Shown here: positions 7,649 to 16,960 of the stretch, in pieces
Numbering within the stretch: position 1 is the stretch's first letter
How the letters are laid out: each line of letters opens with the position of its first letter
Source of the DNA: Acetobacteroides hydrogenigenes
GTDB lineage: Bacteria > Bacteroidota > Bacteroidia > Bacteroidales > ZOR0009
Length of the DNA stretch: 64,000 nt
Direction of reading: 5' to 3'
Assembly (NCBI RefSeq): GCF_004340205.1
Contig: NZ_SLWB01000013.1
Location: forward strand, 50,742 to 114,741
Translations under genes and position numbers: made by a program
Notes under the pieces: model-generated
The model's input: only the letters and a program-made list of their open reading frames with translations
Databases searched by the model: none
What the model was told of the DNA's origin: nothing

Positions 7649-8641
7649 ATGAAAAGACTACTTACAAAACTCATAGAGCACCAAAAGTTAACCTTCAAAG
7701 AATCGAAGGAGCTTATGCTCAAGATTGCCCATAACGAAGCCAATGAGGCACAGATGGCGGCAGTGCTTACCGCATACGTAATGCGAAACATTACGATAGA
7801 GGAGCTACAAGGCTTTAGAAGCGCCCTAATGGAGCTGGCTTTACGAGTTAACCTAAACGATGGCAACGTAATAGACCTTTGCGGAACAGGTGGCGATGGC
7901 AAGAATACCTTTAACATATCTACCCTTTCGTCTTTTGTGGTTGCAGCTGCTGGCGTACCCGTGGCAAAGCATGGAAACTATGGGGTATCCTCCATTAGCG
8001 GTTCGTCGAATGTAATGGAGCAACTTGGCTACAAATTCTCTAACGACGAAGCAAAACTAAAGAATGAGATAGAAAATGCCGGGGTTTGCTTTATGCATGC
8101 GCCTCTTTTTCATCCGGCACTAAAGGCTATTGGTCCAACTCGTAGACAACTGGGCATTAAAACCTTCTTCAACCTGTTAGGTCCGCTAGTTAATCCTGCT
8201 GCCCCACAGTACCAGCTTAGCGGTGTATACAACGCCGAGGTTGGAAGAATATACTCGTACTTTCTTCAATCACAATGCAAGCAGTTTGCCGTAGTGTACT
8301 CGCTGGATGGTTACGATGAAGTGTCGTTAACATCGCCAATTAAGCACTTTAGCCAGCAAGGCGAAACGCTTATCAACTTCGAAGATTTTGGCTTTAGCAC
8401 CCTATCGGCTAACGATATTACAGGAGGAGCGACCATCGAGGAATCTGCAAAGATATTTATGGATGTCCTTAGCGGTAAGGGAAGCAAGGCTCAAAATGAT
8501 GTGATAGTAGCCAATTCCGCAATAGCAATTAGCTGCTATAACTCTAACAAAAGTCTCTTGGAAAGCGTTGAAGTTGCTAGAGAGGTTCTTGTTTCGGGTA
8601 AGGCATTAAGTACATTCAATAAATTGATTAGCATTCAGTAA
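7649..8641 (+). CDS. trpD: Anthranilate phosphoribosyltransferase
   Basis: 330 residues; transfers phosphoribose from PRPP to anthranilate. The PRPP-binding motif GTGGDGKNTFNIST begins at residue 79, and KHGNYGVSSISGSSNVMEQLG follows, both diagnostic. The chain has normal length and no amidotransferase domain. It lies 39 nt after trpG and overlaps trpC by only the spacing of adjacent stop and start (1-nt gap). Confidence 0.96.
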   Translation: MKRLLTKLIEHQKLTFKESKELMLKIAHNEANEAQMAAVLTAYVMRNITIEELQGFRSALMELALRVNLNDGNVIDLCGTGGDGKNTFNISTLSSFVVAAAGVPVAKHGNYGVSSISGSSNVMEQLGYKFSNDEAKLKNEIENAGVCFMHAPLFHPALKAIGPTRRQLGIKTFFNLLGPLVNPAAPQYQLSGVYNAEVGRIYSYFLQSQCKQFAVVYSLDGYDEVSLTSPIKHFSQQGETLINFEDFGFSTLSANDITGGATIEESAKIFMDVLSGKGSKAQNDVIVANSAIAISCYNSNKSLLESVEVAREVLVSGKALSTFNKLISIQ

Positions 8642-8642
8642 C

Positions 8643-9464
8643 ATGAGCATACTTAAAGAAATAGTAGCCAACAAGCAGCATGAGGTATCCCAGCGCAAGC
8701 GCGCTGTATCTCTGCTCGAATTGGAGTCGATGCCCAACTTTACGAAAGAGTGCCTATCGTTTAAGGAGCACCTTTTGAATCCTGAGAAGTTGGGGATAAT
8801 TGCCGAGTTTAAGCGCAAATCTCCCTCCAAAGGAATTATTAATGCTAATGCTGATGTAAAGGATGTTACGGCTGGATATCAGGCAGGAGGCGCGAGCACA
8901 CTTTCTGTTTTAACCGAAATAGACTACTTCAATGGCTCTGATATTGACTTGGCTGAAGCGAAAAGCGTTACCTCAGTTCCTATTATCCGAAAAGACTTTG
9001 TTGTAGATATCTTTCAAATTGCTGAATCGAAGGCTCTTGGTGCTGATGCTATTCTTTTAATTGCTGAGGTTCTTGAAAAGGAGCAGATGAGCGAATACCT
9101 CGCCTACGCTCACGAAATTGGGCTTCAGGCGCTCATTGAGGTACATGGCGAGTCTGACCTCGAGAAGCTACCATCGGCGGCACAGATTATTGGCATTAAC
9201 AACCGTAATCTCAACACGTTCGATGTTAACCTAAGCCATTCTGCCAACATGCTAAACCTACTGCCAAAGAATGTGGTGAAGGTTGCAGAAAGCGGAATTG
9301 CATCAGTGGAAGATTATTTGCCCCTCAAACAAATAGGTTTTGACGCATTTCTTATTGGCGAATTCTTTATGCGCAACCACAATCCAGGCGAAGCCTGCCT
9401 TAACTTCACAAACGCCATAAGAGGCGCAATTACGGCAGCAAAAGGCAAACCTTCGGGATTGTAG
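8643..9464 (+). CDS. trpC: Indole-3-glycerol phosphate synthase
   Basis: 273 residues, a single-domain (beta/alpha)8 enzyme that closes the indole ring from CdRP. EFKRKSPSKG (catalytic Lys region), FVVDIFQI, IGINNRNL and VAESGI are present in the family order. Unlike E. coli, the PRAI activity is not fused here; it is at the N-terminus of the next gene. Confidence 0.96.
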   Translation: MSILKEIVANKQHEVSQRKRAVSLLELESMPNFTKECLSFKEHLLNPEKLGIIAEFKRKSPSKGIINANADVKDVTAGYQAGGASTLSVLTEIDYFNGSDIDLAEAKSVTSVPIIRKDFVVDIFQIAESKALGADAILLIAEVLEKEQMSEYLAYAHEIGLQALIEVHGESDLEKLPSAAQIIGINNRNLNTFDVNLSHSANMLNLLPKNVVKVAESGIASVEDYLPLKQIGFDAFLIGEFFMRNHNPGEACLNFTNAIRGAITAAKGKPSGL

Positions 9465-9488
9465 CATTTCAGCAAGAAAAGTAGAAAT

Positions 9489-11324
9489 ATGGGCACGAAA
9501 AGGATATATACTGCGAATTTTCAACTTAAGGTTTGCGGCATAACGCAAGCAGAGAATGCTATTGAGGTTGCCAAGCTTAACCCAACGATGATGGGCTTTA
9601 TCCTTTACCCTAAATCGAAAAGATGTGTGAGCCTTGAGCAAGCAAACAGCATTGCTGATTTGCTTCCTAAGCATATAAAGAAGGTTGCGGTAGTAGTAAA
9701 TGAGCCGTTAGAAAAGGTAATACAACTAGCTGAAAGCACATTGTTTGACTTCATTCAGCTACACGGGAACGAGAGCCCTGAATATTGCCAAACTGTGAGC
9801 AAGCACATACACGTTATTAAGGCTTTTGGTATAGAAAAACAGCTGCCTGACAATCTCGAAGAGTATGCCAATTGCTGCACCTACTTTCTCTTCGACACCA
9901 AGACAGAGAATTTTGGAGGAGCAGGAAAACAGTTTGATCATAAAATACTTGATAGCTACCATTTGAACGTGCCATTTCTCCTTAGCGGTGGCATCGATTT
10001 AGATAGTATTGATAGAATACTTACCTACAGCAACAAGCAGCTTGCAGGTATAGATGTAAATAGCAGGTACGAGGATGAACCTGGAATAAAAAACATAGAG
10101 AAGTTGAGCAACTTAATAAAAAGACTACGACCAATGATAAAGAAGGTAAGCAAAGAGGGTTACTACGGTAACTATGGAGGTGCATACATCCCTGAGATGC
10201 TGCAAAAGAATGTTTCGGAACTAGCAGAGAACTACCAACGAATAATAGATGACCCTTCGTTTATCGAAGATTTCCAATCGCTTTTAAAGGATTACGTTGG
10301 AAGACCAACTCCGCTATTCCATGCAAAGAAGCTTTCGGCAAAGTACGGCTACAAAATCTACCTAAAGCGCGAGGATTTATGCCATACTGGATCACATAAG
10401 CTCAACAACGTAATTGGGCAGGCGCTGCTCGCCAAGCGTTTGGGAAAGAAGAAGATTATTGCCGAAACAGGTGCAGGTCAGCACGGGGTGGCATCGGCAA
10501 CCGTGGCAGCGCTACTCGGCATGGAGTGTACCGTTTTCATGGGTGAAGTAGACATACAGCGACAGTATCCTAACGTTATGCGCATGAAGATGCTAGGTGC
10601 AACGGTAATACCAGCAACTTCGGGCACGAAAACCCTTAAGGATGCCTGCAACGAGGCTATCCGTTACTGGATATCGCACACCGAGGATACCCACTACCTA
10701 ATTGGATCTGCAATCGGACCACATCCCTATCCCGATATGGTTGCACAGTTCCAGTCTGTTATTAGCGAGGAGATCGCGAAGCAGCTGCAAGAAAAGGAAG
10801 GCAGAAGCTATCCTGATGCCGTAATTGCATGCGTTGGAGGTGGAAGCAATGCAGTTGGCGCCTTCTACCACTTTATCGATGACGAAAGGGTTGAGCTATA
10901 CGGTGCCGAAGCTGGTGGCTGTGGCGCCGATACCGACGAGACTGCCGCTACGCTAACCATCGGCACCGATGGAATTATCCACGGAACAAGAACCATCCTT
11001 ATGCAAACCGAGGATGGACAGGTATGCGATGCTCACTCTATTTCGGCAGGGCTGGATTACCCCGGCGTAGGTCCGCTGCATGCGCACCTGCATAGCATTA
11101 AACGTGGCACCTACCTTCCTATTACCGATCAGGAGGCGCTAGATGCGGCATTCGAGCTTACCCGCGAGGAAGGAATTATCCCCGCACTAGAATCTTCGCA
11201 TGCGCTTGCCCTTCTTCCTAAGCTAAAGATGAAGCCAACCGACATTGTGGTGGTTAACCTTTCGGGAAGAGGCGACAAGGATATGCAAACGTACATCGAC
11301 CTGATGAATTCGGGAAAGAAATAG
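9489..11324 (+). CDS. trpFB: TrpF-TrpB fusion: PRA isomerase / tryptophan synthase beta chain
   Basis: A single 611-residue frame. Residues 1 to about 213 are phosphoribosylanthranilate isomerase: catalytic Cys16 in LKVCGIT, Asp136 in FLFDT, SGGID and a closing PGIKNIEKLS helix. Residues about 216-611 are a complete tryptophan synthase beta chain: PLP Lys304 in HTGSHKLNN, the ETGAGQHGVA loop, CVGGGSNAVGAF phosphate-binding loop and LSGRGDKD. There is almost no linker and no stop between the parts. Met216 begins the TrpB part exactly where stand-alone TrpB proteins start, so internal initiation could also give free TrpB. The TrpF phosphate motif reads NSRYE rather than the usual SSGVE. Confidence 0.93.
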   Translation: MGTKRIYTANFQLKVCGITQAENAIEVAKLNPTMMGFILYPKSKRCVSLEQANSIADLLPKHIKKVAVVVNEPLEKVIQLAESTLFDFIQLHGNESPEYCQTVSKHIHVIKAFGIEKQLPDNLEEYANCCTYFLFDTKTENFGGAGKQFDHKILDSYHLNVPFLLSGGIDLDSIDRILTYSNKQLAGIDVNSRYEDEPGIKNIEKLSNLIKRLRPMIKKVSKEGYYGNYGGAYIPEMLQKNVSELAENYQRIIDDPSFIEDFQSLLKDYVGRPTPLFHAKKLSAKYGYKIYLKREDLCHTGSHKLNNVIGQALLAKRLGKKKIIAETGAGQHGVASATVAALLGMECTVFMGEVDIQRQYPNVMRMKMLGATVIPATSGTKTLKDACNEAIRYWISHTEDTHYLIGSAIGPHPYPDMVAQFQSVISEEIAKQLQEKEGRSYPDAVIACVGGGSNAVGAFYHFIDDERVELYGAEAGGCGADTDETAATLTIGTDGIIHGTRTILMQTEDGQVCDAHSISAGLDYPGVGPLHAHLHSIKRGTYLPITDQEALDAAFELTREEGIIPALESSHALALLPKLKMKPTDIVVVNLSGRGDKDMQTYIDLMNSGKK

Positions 11325-11339
11325 GATTGTACATCAAGG

Positions 11340-11440
11340 GTATCACGACACACTACACACGTATCACGAAAACCGAACAAAACGACTCAATAGGTTATCT
11401 AAAAATTGGCGTAAGCCTCGTGATACTTGATACGTGATAC
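11340..11440. repeat. GTATCACG inverted repeat between trpB and trpA
   Basis: GTATCACG occurs at 11340-11347 and 11361-11368, and its complement CGTGATAC at 11419-11426 and 11433-11440. The four copies can form two nested stems across an AT-rich centre. It fills the only long gap inside the trp operon. It could be a small mobile repeat or an mRNA processing or stability site. Confidence 0.7.
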
Positions 11441-11458
11441 CATAAAAAGGAAGTCAAC

Positions 11459-12238
11459 ATGAATAGAATACAGAGCCTATTTGCCAATAAAAAGAGAGGA
11501 ATCCTGTCGGTTTACTTTACGGCAGGATACCCCAACCTTAACGATACAGTTCCAACCCTCGAAGCCTTCGAAAAGCATGGGGTTGACATGGTGGAGCTGG
11601 GCATACCCTACTCCGATCCTTTAGCTGATGGTCCCACCATTCAGGAGTCGTCGACCATTGCAATTCGTAACGGGATGCGTATTGAGGTGCTACTAAGCCA
11701 GCTTAAGGAAGTTCGCCAAAAGGTGAGCATCCCCATTGTGCTGATGAGCTACTTCAACCCAACCTACCTTTACGGATTCGAGCGCTTCTGCAAGCAAGCA
11801 TCGGAGGCGGGTGTCGATGGGCTTATTATCCCCGATTTGCCCGCTTACGAGTACGAAACTACCTACAAGCCGATTGTTGAGCGATACAACCTATCGTTTA
11901 ACATGCTCATCACCTCCGATACGCCCGACGAGCGAATCAGAAAGATCGATGAGCTTACCAACGGCTTCATCTACATGGTTAGCTCGGCGGCAACTACCGG
12001 TGGCACATCGAGCATGTCCGACGCCCAGATGGACTACTTTAAGCGAGTATCGGAAATGAAGATGAACAACCCCTTAATGGTTGGATTTGGGGTGCACAAC
12101 CAGCAGACATTCGCCGAGGCAACCACCTACTGCAACGGAGCCATAATTGGCAGCGCCTTTATCCGTGCGCAGAAAAACGGCGAAGATGTTGATACAACCG
12201 TAAAAAAGTTTGTTTCATCAATTACAGGCAATCAATAA
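11459..12238 (+). CDS. trpA: Tryptophan synthase alpha chain
   Basis: 259 residues, slightly short for the family but complete. It cleaves indole-3-glycerol phosphate to indole, which is channelled to TrpB. The catalytic Glu46 (VDMVELGIP) and Asp57 (DPLADGP), and the loop SSAATTGGTSS, are present. It is separated from trpFB by 134 nt holding the GTATCACG repeats. Confidence 0.96.
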   Translation: MNRIQSLFANKKRGILSVYFTAGYPNLNDTVPTLEAFEKHGVDMVELGIPYSDPLADGPTIQESSTIAIRNGMRIEVLLSQLKEVRQKVSIPIVLMSYFNPTYLYGFERFCKQASEAGVDGLIIPDLPAYEYETTYKPIVERYNLSFNMLITSDTPDERIRKIDELTNGFIYMVSSAATTGGTSSMSDAQMDYFKRVSEMKMNNPLMVGFGVHNQQTFAEATTYCNGAIIGSAFIRAQKNGEDVDTTVKKFVSSITGNQ

Positions 12239-12249
12239 TACCGGGAAGT

Positions 12250-12283
12250 TTGAAGATTTATTTCTTGAAGCCCTCTACTTTTG
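12250..12283 (+). promoter_or_regulatory. Candidate internal promoter before trpS
   Basis: TACTTTTG at 12276-12283 matches the -7 consensus; the nearest TTG is at 12250-12252, a long spacer of 23 nt. It would allow trpS expression independent of the attenuator. Confidence 0.5.
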
Positions 12284-12324
12284 TTAAATTTGAGCCTTTC
12301 ATTGAAAAATAATAGCGACCAGCA

Positions 12325-13410
12325 ATGGAGAATAACGATAAAATGGAGTACGGCACCTACGAAGCGGCCGTTGAAAAAAGCAACAAGCTCGAAAAGGACA
12401 TCATTGCAAATCCTTTAAACTACCGAGTTCTAACAGGCGATAGGCCCACAGGAAAGCTGCACATAGGCCACCTATTTGGCTCTTTACAGAACCGTGTTCG
12501 GCTACAGGGGCTTGGCGTTCCTACGTTTATTGTAATTGCCGACTACCAGGTGCTCACCGACCGTAACACCTTCGAGCAAATTTCGCAGAACGTAAAGGAG
12601 CTAACCATCGACTACCTGGCAGCAGGGCTCGACCCTGAAAAGGGACGTACCGTGATATTCCCACACAGCCACGTGCCCGAGCTCAACCAGCTGCTCCTGC
12701 CCTTCCTTACGCTGGTATCGAACGCCGAGCTTAACCGCAACCCTACCGTTAAGGAGGAGATTCAGGCATCGGGACAGAAGAGCATTAACGCAGGAATGTA
12801 CACCTACCCTGTTCACCAGGCGGCAGATATCCTGTTCTGCAAGGGAAATGTTGTTCCGGTAGGAAAAGACCAGCTGCCCCACCTGGAGCTTACCCGTACC
12901 ATTGCCCGTCGCTTCAACGAGCGCTTTGCCGGTGGTCAGATTATCTTCCCCGAGCCACAGCCGCTGCTGAGCAAGGCTACCATGATCCTTGGTCTCGACG
13001 GTTCTCAAAAGATGAGCAAGAGCCGCAACAACGCCATCATGCTTTCGGCAACCGAGGATGAAACCGCACAGCTCATCAAGCGTGCAAAAACCGACTCCGA
13101 GCGCCTGATAACCTTCGAGCCTGAGCGCCGTCCGGAAGTGGCAAACCTGCTTAACCTTATCTCCCTATCTACCGGAGAAGCGCCAGAGGCAATTGCAGCG
13201 CGCATTGGCGAAGGCGGTGGCGGTATGCTTAAGAAGATGCTTACCGAAAGCTTGAACGACTACCTGCGTCCGCACCGCGAAAGGCGCAAGCAGCTCGAGG
13301 CCGACCCTGAGTATATCCGCGAGGTGCTACGCCACGGTATCAGCCAAGCCAGAGAGATTGCTAGCCAAACCCTTTCGGAGGTTCGCAAGGCAATGAATAT
13401 GGAAATCTAG
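12325..13410 (+). CDS. trpS: Tryptophanyl-tRNA synthetase
   Basis: 361 residues, class I synthetase that charges tRNA-Trp, the molecule sensed by the trp attenuator. HIGH at residues 46-49 (PTGKLHIGHL) and KMSKS at 229-233 (DGSQKMSKSRNN) are intact. The first 33 residues form a charged extension ahead of the usual N-terminus. The form (LTGDRPTGKLHIGH) is the one typical of Firmicutes-like TrpRS rather than the E. coli form. Placement after trpA couples synthesis and charging of tryptophan. Confidence 0.95.
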   Translation: MENNDKMEYGTYEAAVEKSNKLEKDIIANPLNYRVLTGDRPTGKLHIGHLFGSLQNRVRLQGLGVPTFIVIADYQVLTDRNTFEQISQNVKELTIDYLAAGLDPEKGRTVIFPHSHVPELNQLLLPFLTLVSNAELNRNPTVKEEIQASGQKSINAGMYTYPVHQAADILFCKGNVVPVGKDQLPHLELTRTIARRFNERFAGGQIIFPEPQPLLSKATMILGLDGSQKMSKSRNNAIMLSATEDETAQLIKRAKTDSERLITFEPERRPEVANLLNLISLSTGEAPEAIAARIGEGGGGMLKKMLTESLNDYLRPHRERRKQLEADPEYIREVLRHGISQAREIASQTLSEVRKAMNMEI

Positions 13411-13448
13411 AAAATGACGTTTAGTTAAGCACATCGCTTAATCAAGGC

Positions 13449-13580
13449 TGTCATGCCGGGCTTGTCCCGGCATCTAAATTAGAATCCAATAGATTCTAAA
13501 AAGGCCCCCGCTTCTCGGGATTTCCGCTTCGTTCCAACCTTCGGGCAATTTTCAGATCCCGTGACAAGCACGGGATGACA
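13449..13580. repeat. Inverted repeat element with TCATGCCGGG / CCCGGGATGACA-type ends
   Basis: The left end TGTCATGCCGGGCTTG (from 13449) is repeated in inverted, slightly diverged form at 13554-13580 (ending CACGGGATGACA). Each end is itself a hairpin. A smaller palindrome (TTAGAATC...GATTCTAA, 13479-13499) lies inside. This is a short dispersed repeat of a type found in many genomes; no gene is inside. Confidence 0.75.
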
Positions 13581-13650
13581 CTCCGAGGGTAAGTAAATCC
13601 CTAACTAAACAACATTGATATCCTGAATAGATAGTAAAATACCCCATATA

Positions 13651-13686
13651 AAAAAGGCTGTCCCGTAAAGGACAGCCTTTTTTATT
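13651..13686. terminator. Bidirectional terminator between trpS and kup
   Basis: AAAAAGGCTGTCC (13651-13663) pairs with GGACAGCCTTTTT (13670-13682), T-rich on both strands. Confidence 0.85.
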
Positions 13687-13775
13687 TTGCATACATGAGT
13701 TCAACATACTCTATATGGCTAGCAAAAGGTACAAATCTCCCTCTTTTAACATTATCTTCTTACGTCTAACTGACG

Positions 13776-15782
13776 CTAAAAGCTATTCCCCACCGCGTCT
13801 TTAGTGCTACCAGCGCACTGCTCATCTTCCTCCAAAACTTCGGCACAGCGGCGCATAATGCGCTTCGACCTTATGTCGGTGTTCAAAGGAATAGCATCTA
13901 CGTATACGTTGCTGGTGTCCATGCCGAGCGCCTTCCAATCCGGAATGCTCATCTTGCGGAGCACGCTGTAAATTTGCATAACAAACTTCTGATGGGTCGT
14001 AAAGTCGTGGTCGTTGTTAACAATACGGTCGATAAACACGTACTTAAAGTCGCCCATAATGTCGTGGTTGCGGAGCGACTGGTATCGGCTGATAATGTCC
14101 ACCTCGTTATTCTTAACCATATCCTCGATCACCTGGCGGAAGTAGATGCCAATCTTGGGCTCAACCTTAAATCCGAGTCGAAGATCGACCTTGTAGATCT
14201 TACCCTCGTCGAACGTGGTTACCTTATACTCGAAAACATCCGGCTCGTCGAGCACATCGACATGTAGGAGCCAGTAAACGTCGGCACGCTTAGGCTGCTT
14301 GTTGATGATCGAGTAGATGATCTTCGATTCGATTTCATCGGTATTATTTGCCTTAGTGATGTAAACCAAATGGGTTGCATACTTGGGGATGGTTTTATCC
14401 AACGAGATATCGTGAAGCAGCGGGATGTACTGCTTTATCTTGATAAACAACAGGAAGCTGTTCTTAATCTTGCGCCCGTTAAACCACACGTACATGATGG
14501 TAATAAAGACCAACGCCATAACCACCGAGAACCATCCGCCATGCATAAACTTGGTTACGTTGGCAAAAAGGAATACGCCCTCAATCGATAGGAAAACGAA
14601 CAGGAATAGGCCAATGAAGAGCGGATTTGCCTTTTTGAAGCGAAGCCACATCGACATCAGAATCGTTGTCGAAAGCATCGTGATGGTTATGGCCAACCCG
14701 TAGGCGGCCTCCATGCGGCTGGAGCTGCCGAAGTATACCACCACAAACAGGCAGAACGCCCACAGCATCCAGTTGATGGATGGAACGTACACCTGCCCCT
14801 TAACATCCGAGGGGTAGCGCAGCTTCTGGCGCGGCCAAAAGCGGAGCGACATGGCCTCGCTGATCAGCGTAAACGAGCCGCTAATCAACGCCTGACTGGC
14901 AATTACGGCCGCCGAAGTAGACATGATGATACCCGGGATGATAAACCAGCTGGGCATTAGCGAGTAAAAGATGCTCGAAACCTTATTAAAGCTCTCGGGA
15001 TGCTCCAAAACCCAAGCACCCTGCCCCATGTAGTTTAGGATCAGCGTAACCTTGACAAATAGCCACGACCAGCGGATGTTCTTTACCCCTACGTGCCCCA
15101 TATCGGAGTAGAGCGCCTCGGCTCCGGTGGTTGCCAGGAATACCGCCCCCATTAGTAGGATTGCTCCCGGATAGTCGCGAAGCAGAATATAGCCGTAGTA
15201 GGGGTTTATTGACTTTAGAACGGATGGATGCTGAACGATTTGGCTCACGCCCAGTACGGCCAGCATCATAAACCAGCAGAACATGATTGGGCCAAACGAC
15301 TTGCCCAGAAACTTGGTGCCAAACTGCTGCAGCATGAACAGCGCGGTAATAATCCCGATCACGATTGGAATTACGGGCAGCTTATCGTTGACCACCGAAA
15401 GCCCTTCGACCGCCGTGGTAACGGTAATCGCAGGGGTAATGATGCCATCGGCCAAAAGCGCGCTGCCGCCAATAAGCGCCAGCAGGTAGGCTTTTGGCAC
15501 CCTACGACGAATAAGCGCAAACAGCGAAAAGATGCCGCCTTCGCCCTTGTTGTCGGCCTTTAGCGTAAAGGTTACGTACTTAATCGTGGTTAATACCGTA
15601 AGCGTCCAAATTACCAGCGATATTGCCCCGTAGATGTACTCGGGCTTTAGAACCGTCAAGCCGCTTGTAATGGCCTTAAAGGTGTACAGCGGCGATGTTC
15701 CGATGTCGCCATAAACAATACCCAACGTAATTATTAAGCCGGAAAGGGAAAGCTTAATACCGTGATTTTTCTGAGAACTCAT
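13776..15782 (-). CDS. kup: KUP/HAK-type potassium uptake transporter
   Basis: 668 residues, close to the usual 620-700. The N-terminal GIVYGDIGTSPLYTFK signature is characteristic of KUP proteins, and about 12 membrane segments occupy the first 460 residues, followed by a soluble C-terminal domain of about 200 residues. The family takes up K+ with H+. It is a single gene converging on trpS; the long repeat-rich region lies upstream. Confidence 0.95.
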   Translation of the reverse strand: MSSQKNHGIKLSLSGLIITLGIVYGDIGTSPLYTFKAITSGLTVLKPEYIYGAISLVIWTLTVLTTIKYVTFTLKADNKGEGGIFSLFALIRRRVPKAYLLALIGGSALLADGIITPAITVTTAVEGLSVVNDKLPVIPIVIGIITALFMLQQFGTKFLGKSFGPIMFCWFMMLAVLGVSQIVQHPSVLKSINPYYGYILLRDYPGAILLMGAVFLATTGAEALYSDMGHVGVKNIRWSWLFVKVTLILNYMGQGAWVLEHPESFNKVSSIFYSLMPSWFIIPGIIMSTSAAVIASQALISGSFTLISEAMSLRFWPRQKLRYPSDVKGQVYVPSINWMLWAFCLFVVVYFGSSSRMEAAYGLAITITMLSTTILMSMWLRFKKANPLFIGLFLFVFLSIEGVFLFANVTKFMHGGWFSVVMALVFITIMYVWFNGRKIKNSFLLFIKIKQYIPLLHDISLDKTIPKYATHLVYITKANNTDEIESKIIYSIINKQPKRADVYWLLHVDVLDEPDVFEYKVTTFDEGKIYKVDLRLGFKVEPKIGIYFRQVIEDMVKNNEVDIISRYQSLRNHDIMGDFKYVFIDRIVNNDHDFTTHQKFVMQIYSVLRKMSIPDWKALGMDTSNVYVDAIPLNTDIRSKRIMRRCAEVLEEDEQCAGSTKDAVGNSF

Positions 15783-16019
15783 ATATATCGATTTCCAAAA
15801 TGTGGCGCGTTGCTGCAGGATTCTATTTTCGAAAAAAGCTTGCGAAGGTATGCTGAAAACGCATCCCGTTGTTCTCCCATTAAAATCTATATAGGAGTGC
15901 TTAGTACTTATTAACGGCTAAAGGACAATACGCCATCCAAAGAGTCGGTTATGCCGCTTTTCGTAGGATACGACCTGGTGATTTGATGCTGATTTCAGGC
16001 CCTATAACGAATAGAATGG
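15783..16019. other. Non-coding upstream region of kup
   Basis: 237 nt directly upstream of kup (minus strand). A TACCTTCG-like -7 element (7 of 8) occurs on the minus strand near 15846-15853, without a clear TTG. Otherwise I see nothing definite. Confidence 0.4.
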
Positions 16020-16300
16020 GTAATAGCAGCTGCTATTACAGCTCGCTGATGGCTCCATTCAACCACTACGTGGTTGTTTATTCCCCTAATCCTATCTCCC
16101 CCGAGTTTCACTCGGGGCTAATCACATTGAAGCCCTTAAGGGCTTCTGGTAGCAGCAAAGGGGTGTATGCCTTATTCCTACCTTCAATTTATGCAACACA
16201 TCGGTTGCTGAGATATAATCCTGAAAGGATTGAATACGAATAGCCCCGCATGCAATGCGGGGGAATTATGCACCATACGACAACAACCGCGAAGCGGTTG
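16020..16300. repeat. Array of at least eight small hairpins
   Basis: Perfect or near-perfect short palindromes in succession: 16020-16039 (20-nt perfect palindrome), 16060-16076, 16099-16117, 16129-16146 (18-nt perfect), 16193-16208, 16217-16231, 16244-16262 and 16284-16300. Loops are mostly 3-5 nt. Each stem differs in sequence, but all share small size and spacing of about 15-45 nt. There is no open frame through the whole. It resembles REP-like hairpin clusters known from Bacteroidetes; the function is unknown. Confidence 0.8.
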
Positions 16301-16350
16301 AATAGCGGGTGTGAAGTAGAACCTACCGTCAAAAAGCGTTATAGAGCCCG

Positions 16351-16875
16351 ATTTCGTCTATGTCAAGCTTAATTTCAGAAGCGCCAAACCCGATTTCGGC
16401 TCAGCCAAGCACGATTTCATCAATGCCAGTCGAGATTTCTTTACTGCCGATACCGATTTCGGAAGCGTCACACTTCATTTCTTCATGGTCAAGCTTCATT
16501 TCGTCGATGTCAATGTCGATTTCGGAACCGCCAAGCTTCATTTCGGAGGCGCCAATGTTTATTTCGGAACCGCCAAGCTTCATTTCTTTGCCGCCACATG
16601 TCATTGCGTCAGCGCCACATGTCATTGCGTCATGGTCAAGCTTCATTTCGGAGGCGTCAATGTTGATTTCGGAACCGCCAAGTTTCATTTCGTTGCCGTC
16701 ACATGTCATTGCGTCAGCGTCACATGTCATTGCGTCATGATCAAGCTTCATTTCGGAGGCGCCAATGTTGATTTCGGAGCAGTCATGCTTCATTTCGCTA
16801 CCGCCACATGTCATTGCGGAACCGCCAAGCTTGATTTCGGTTCGGTCACAGTCAATTTCGTTGCTGTTACAGAGT
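16351..16875. repeat. Tandem array A: 25 units of exactly 21 nt
   Basis: Units begin ATTTCG or ATTGCG at 16351, 16372, ... 16855 without a single indel over 525 nt. The second half of the unit is commonly CCAAGCTTC, CAATGTTG or CACATGTC. Because 21 is a multiple of 3 and the unit lacks stops, three reading frames stay open; the minus-strand one would encode a heptad of the form E-M-K-L-x-x-S alternating with A-M-T-C and E-I-N-I. No start region or promoter supports translation. It lies between kup and valS. Confidence 0.9.
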
Positions 16876-16960
16876 CTGCCTATTCAATAGAACGTAATGC
16901 AATACCGCATGAATTCGATATAAGAGGTTAATGCTATACGCAAAGGATGCACAGAGCGTA

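Noticed and set aside
12239..12324. Second Trp-sensing leader ahead of trpS
   Set aside because: No short ORF with tandem TGG codons and no terminator hairpin in the 86-nt gap.
16360..16931. Two plus-strand ORFs across array A as genes
   Set aside because: They overlap each other and the minus-strand ORF. Openness follows from a stop-free 21-nt unit. I keep only the minus-strand heptad as a remote option in the findings.
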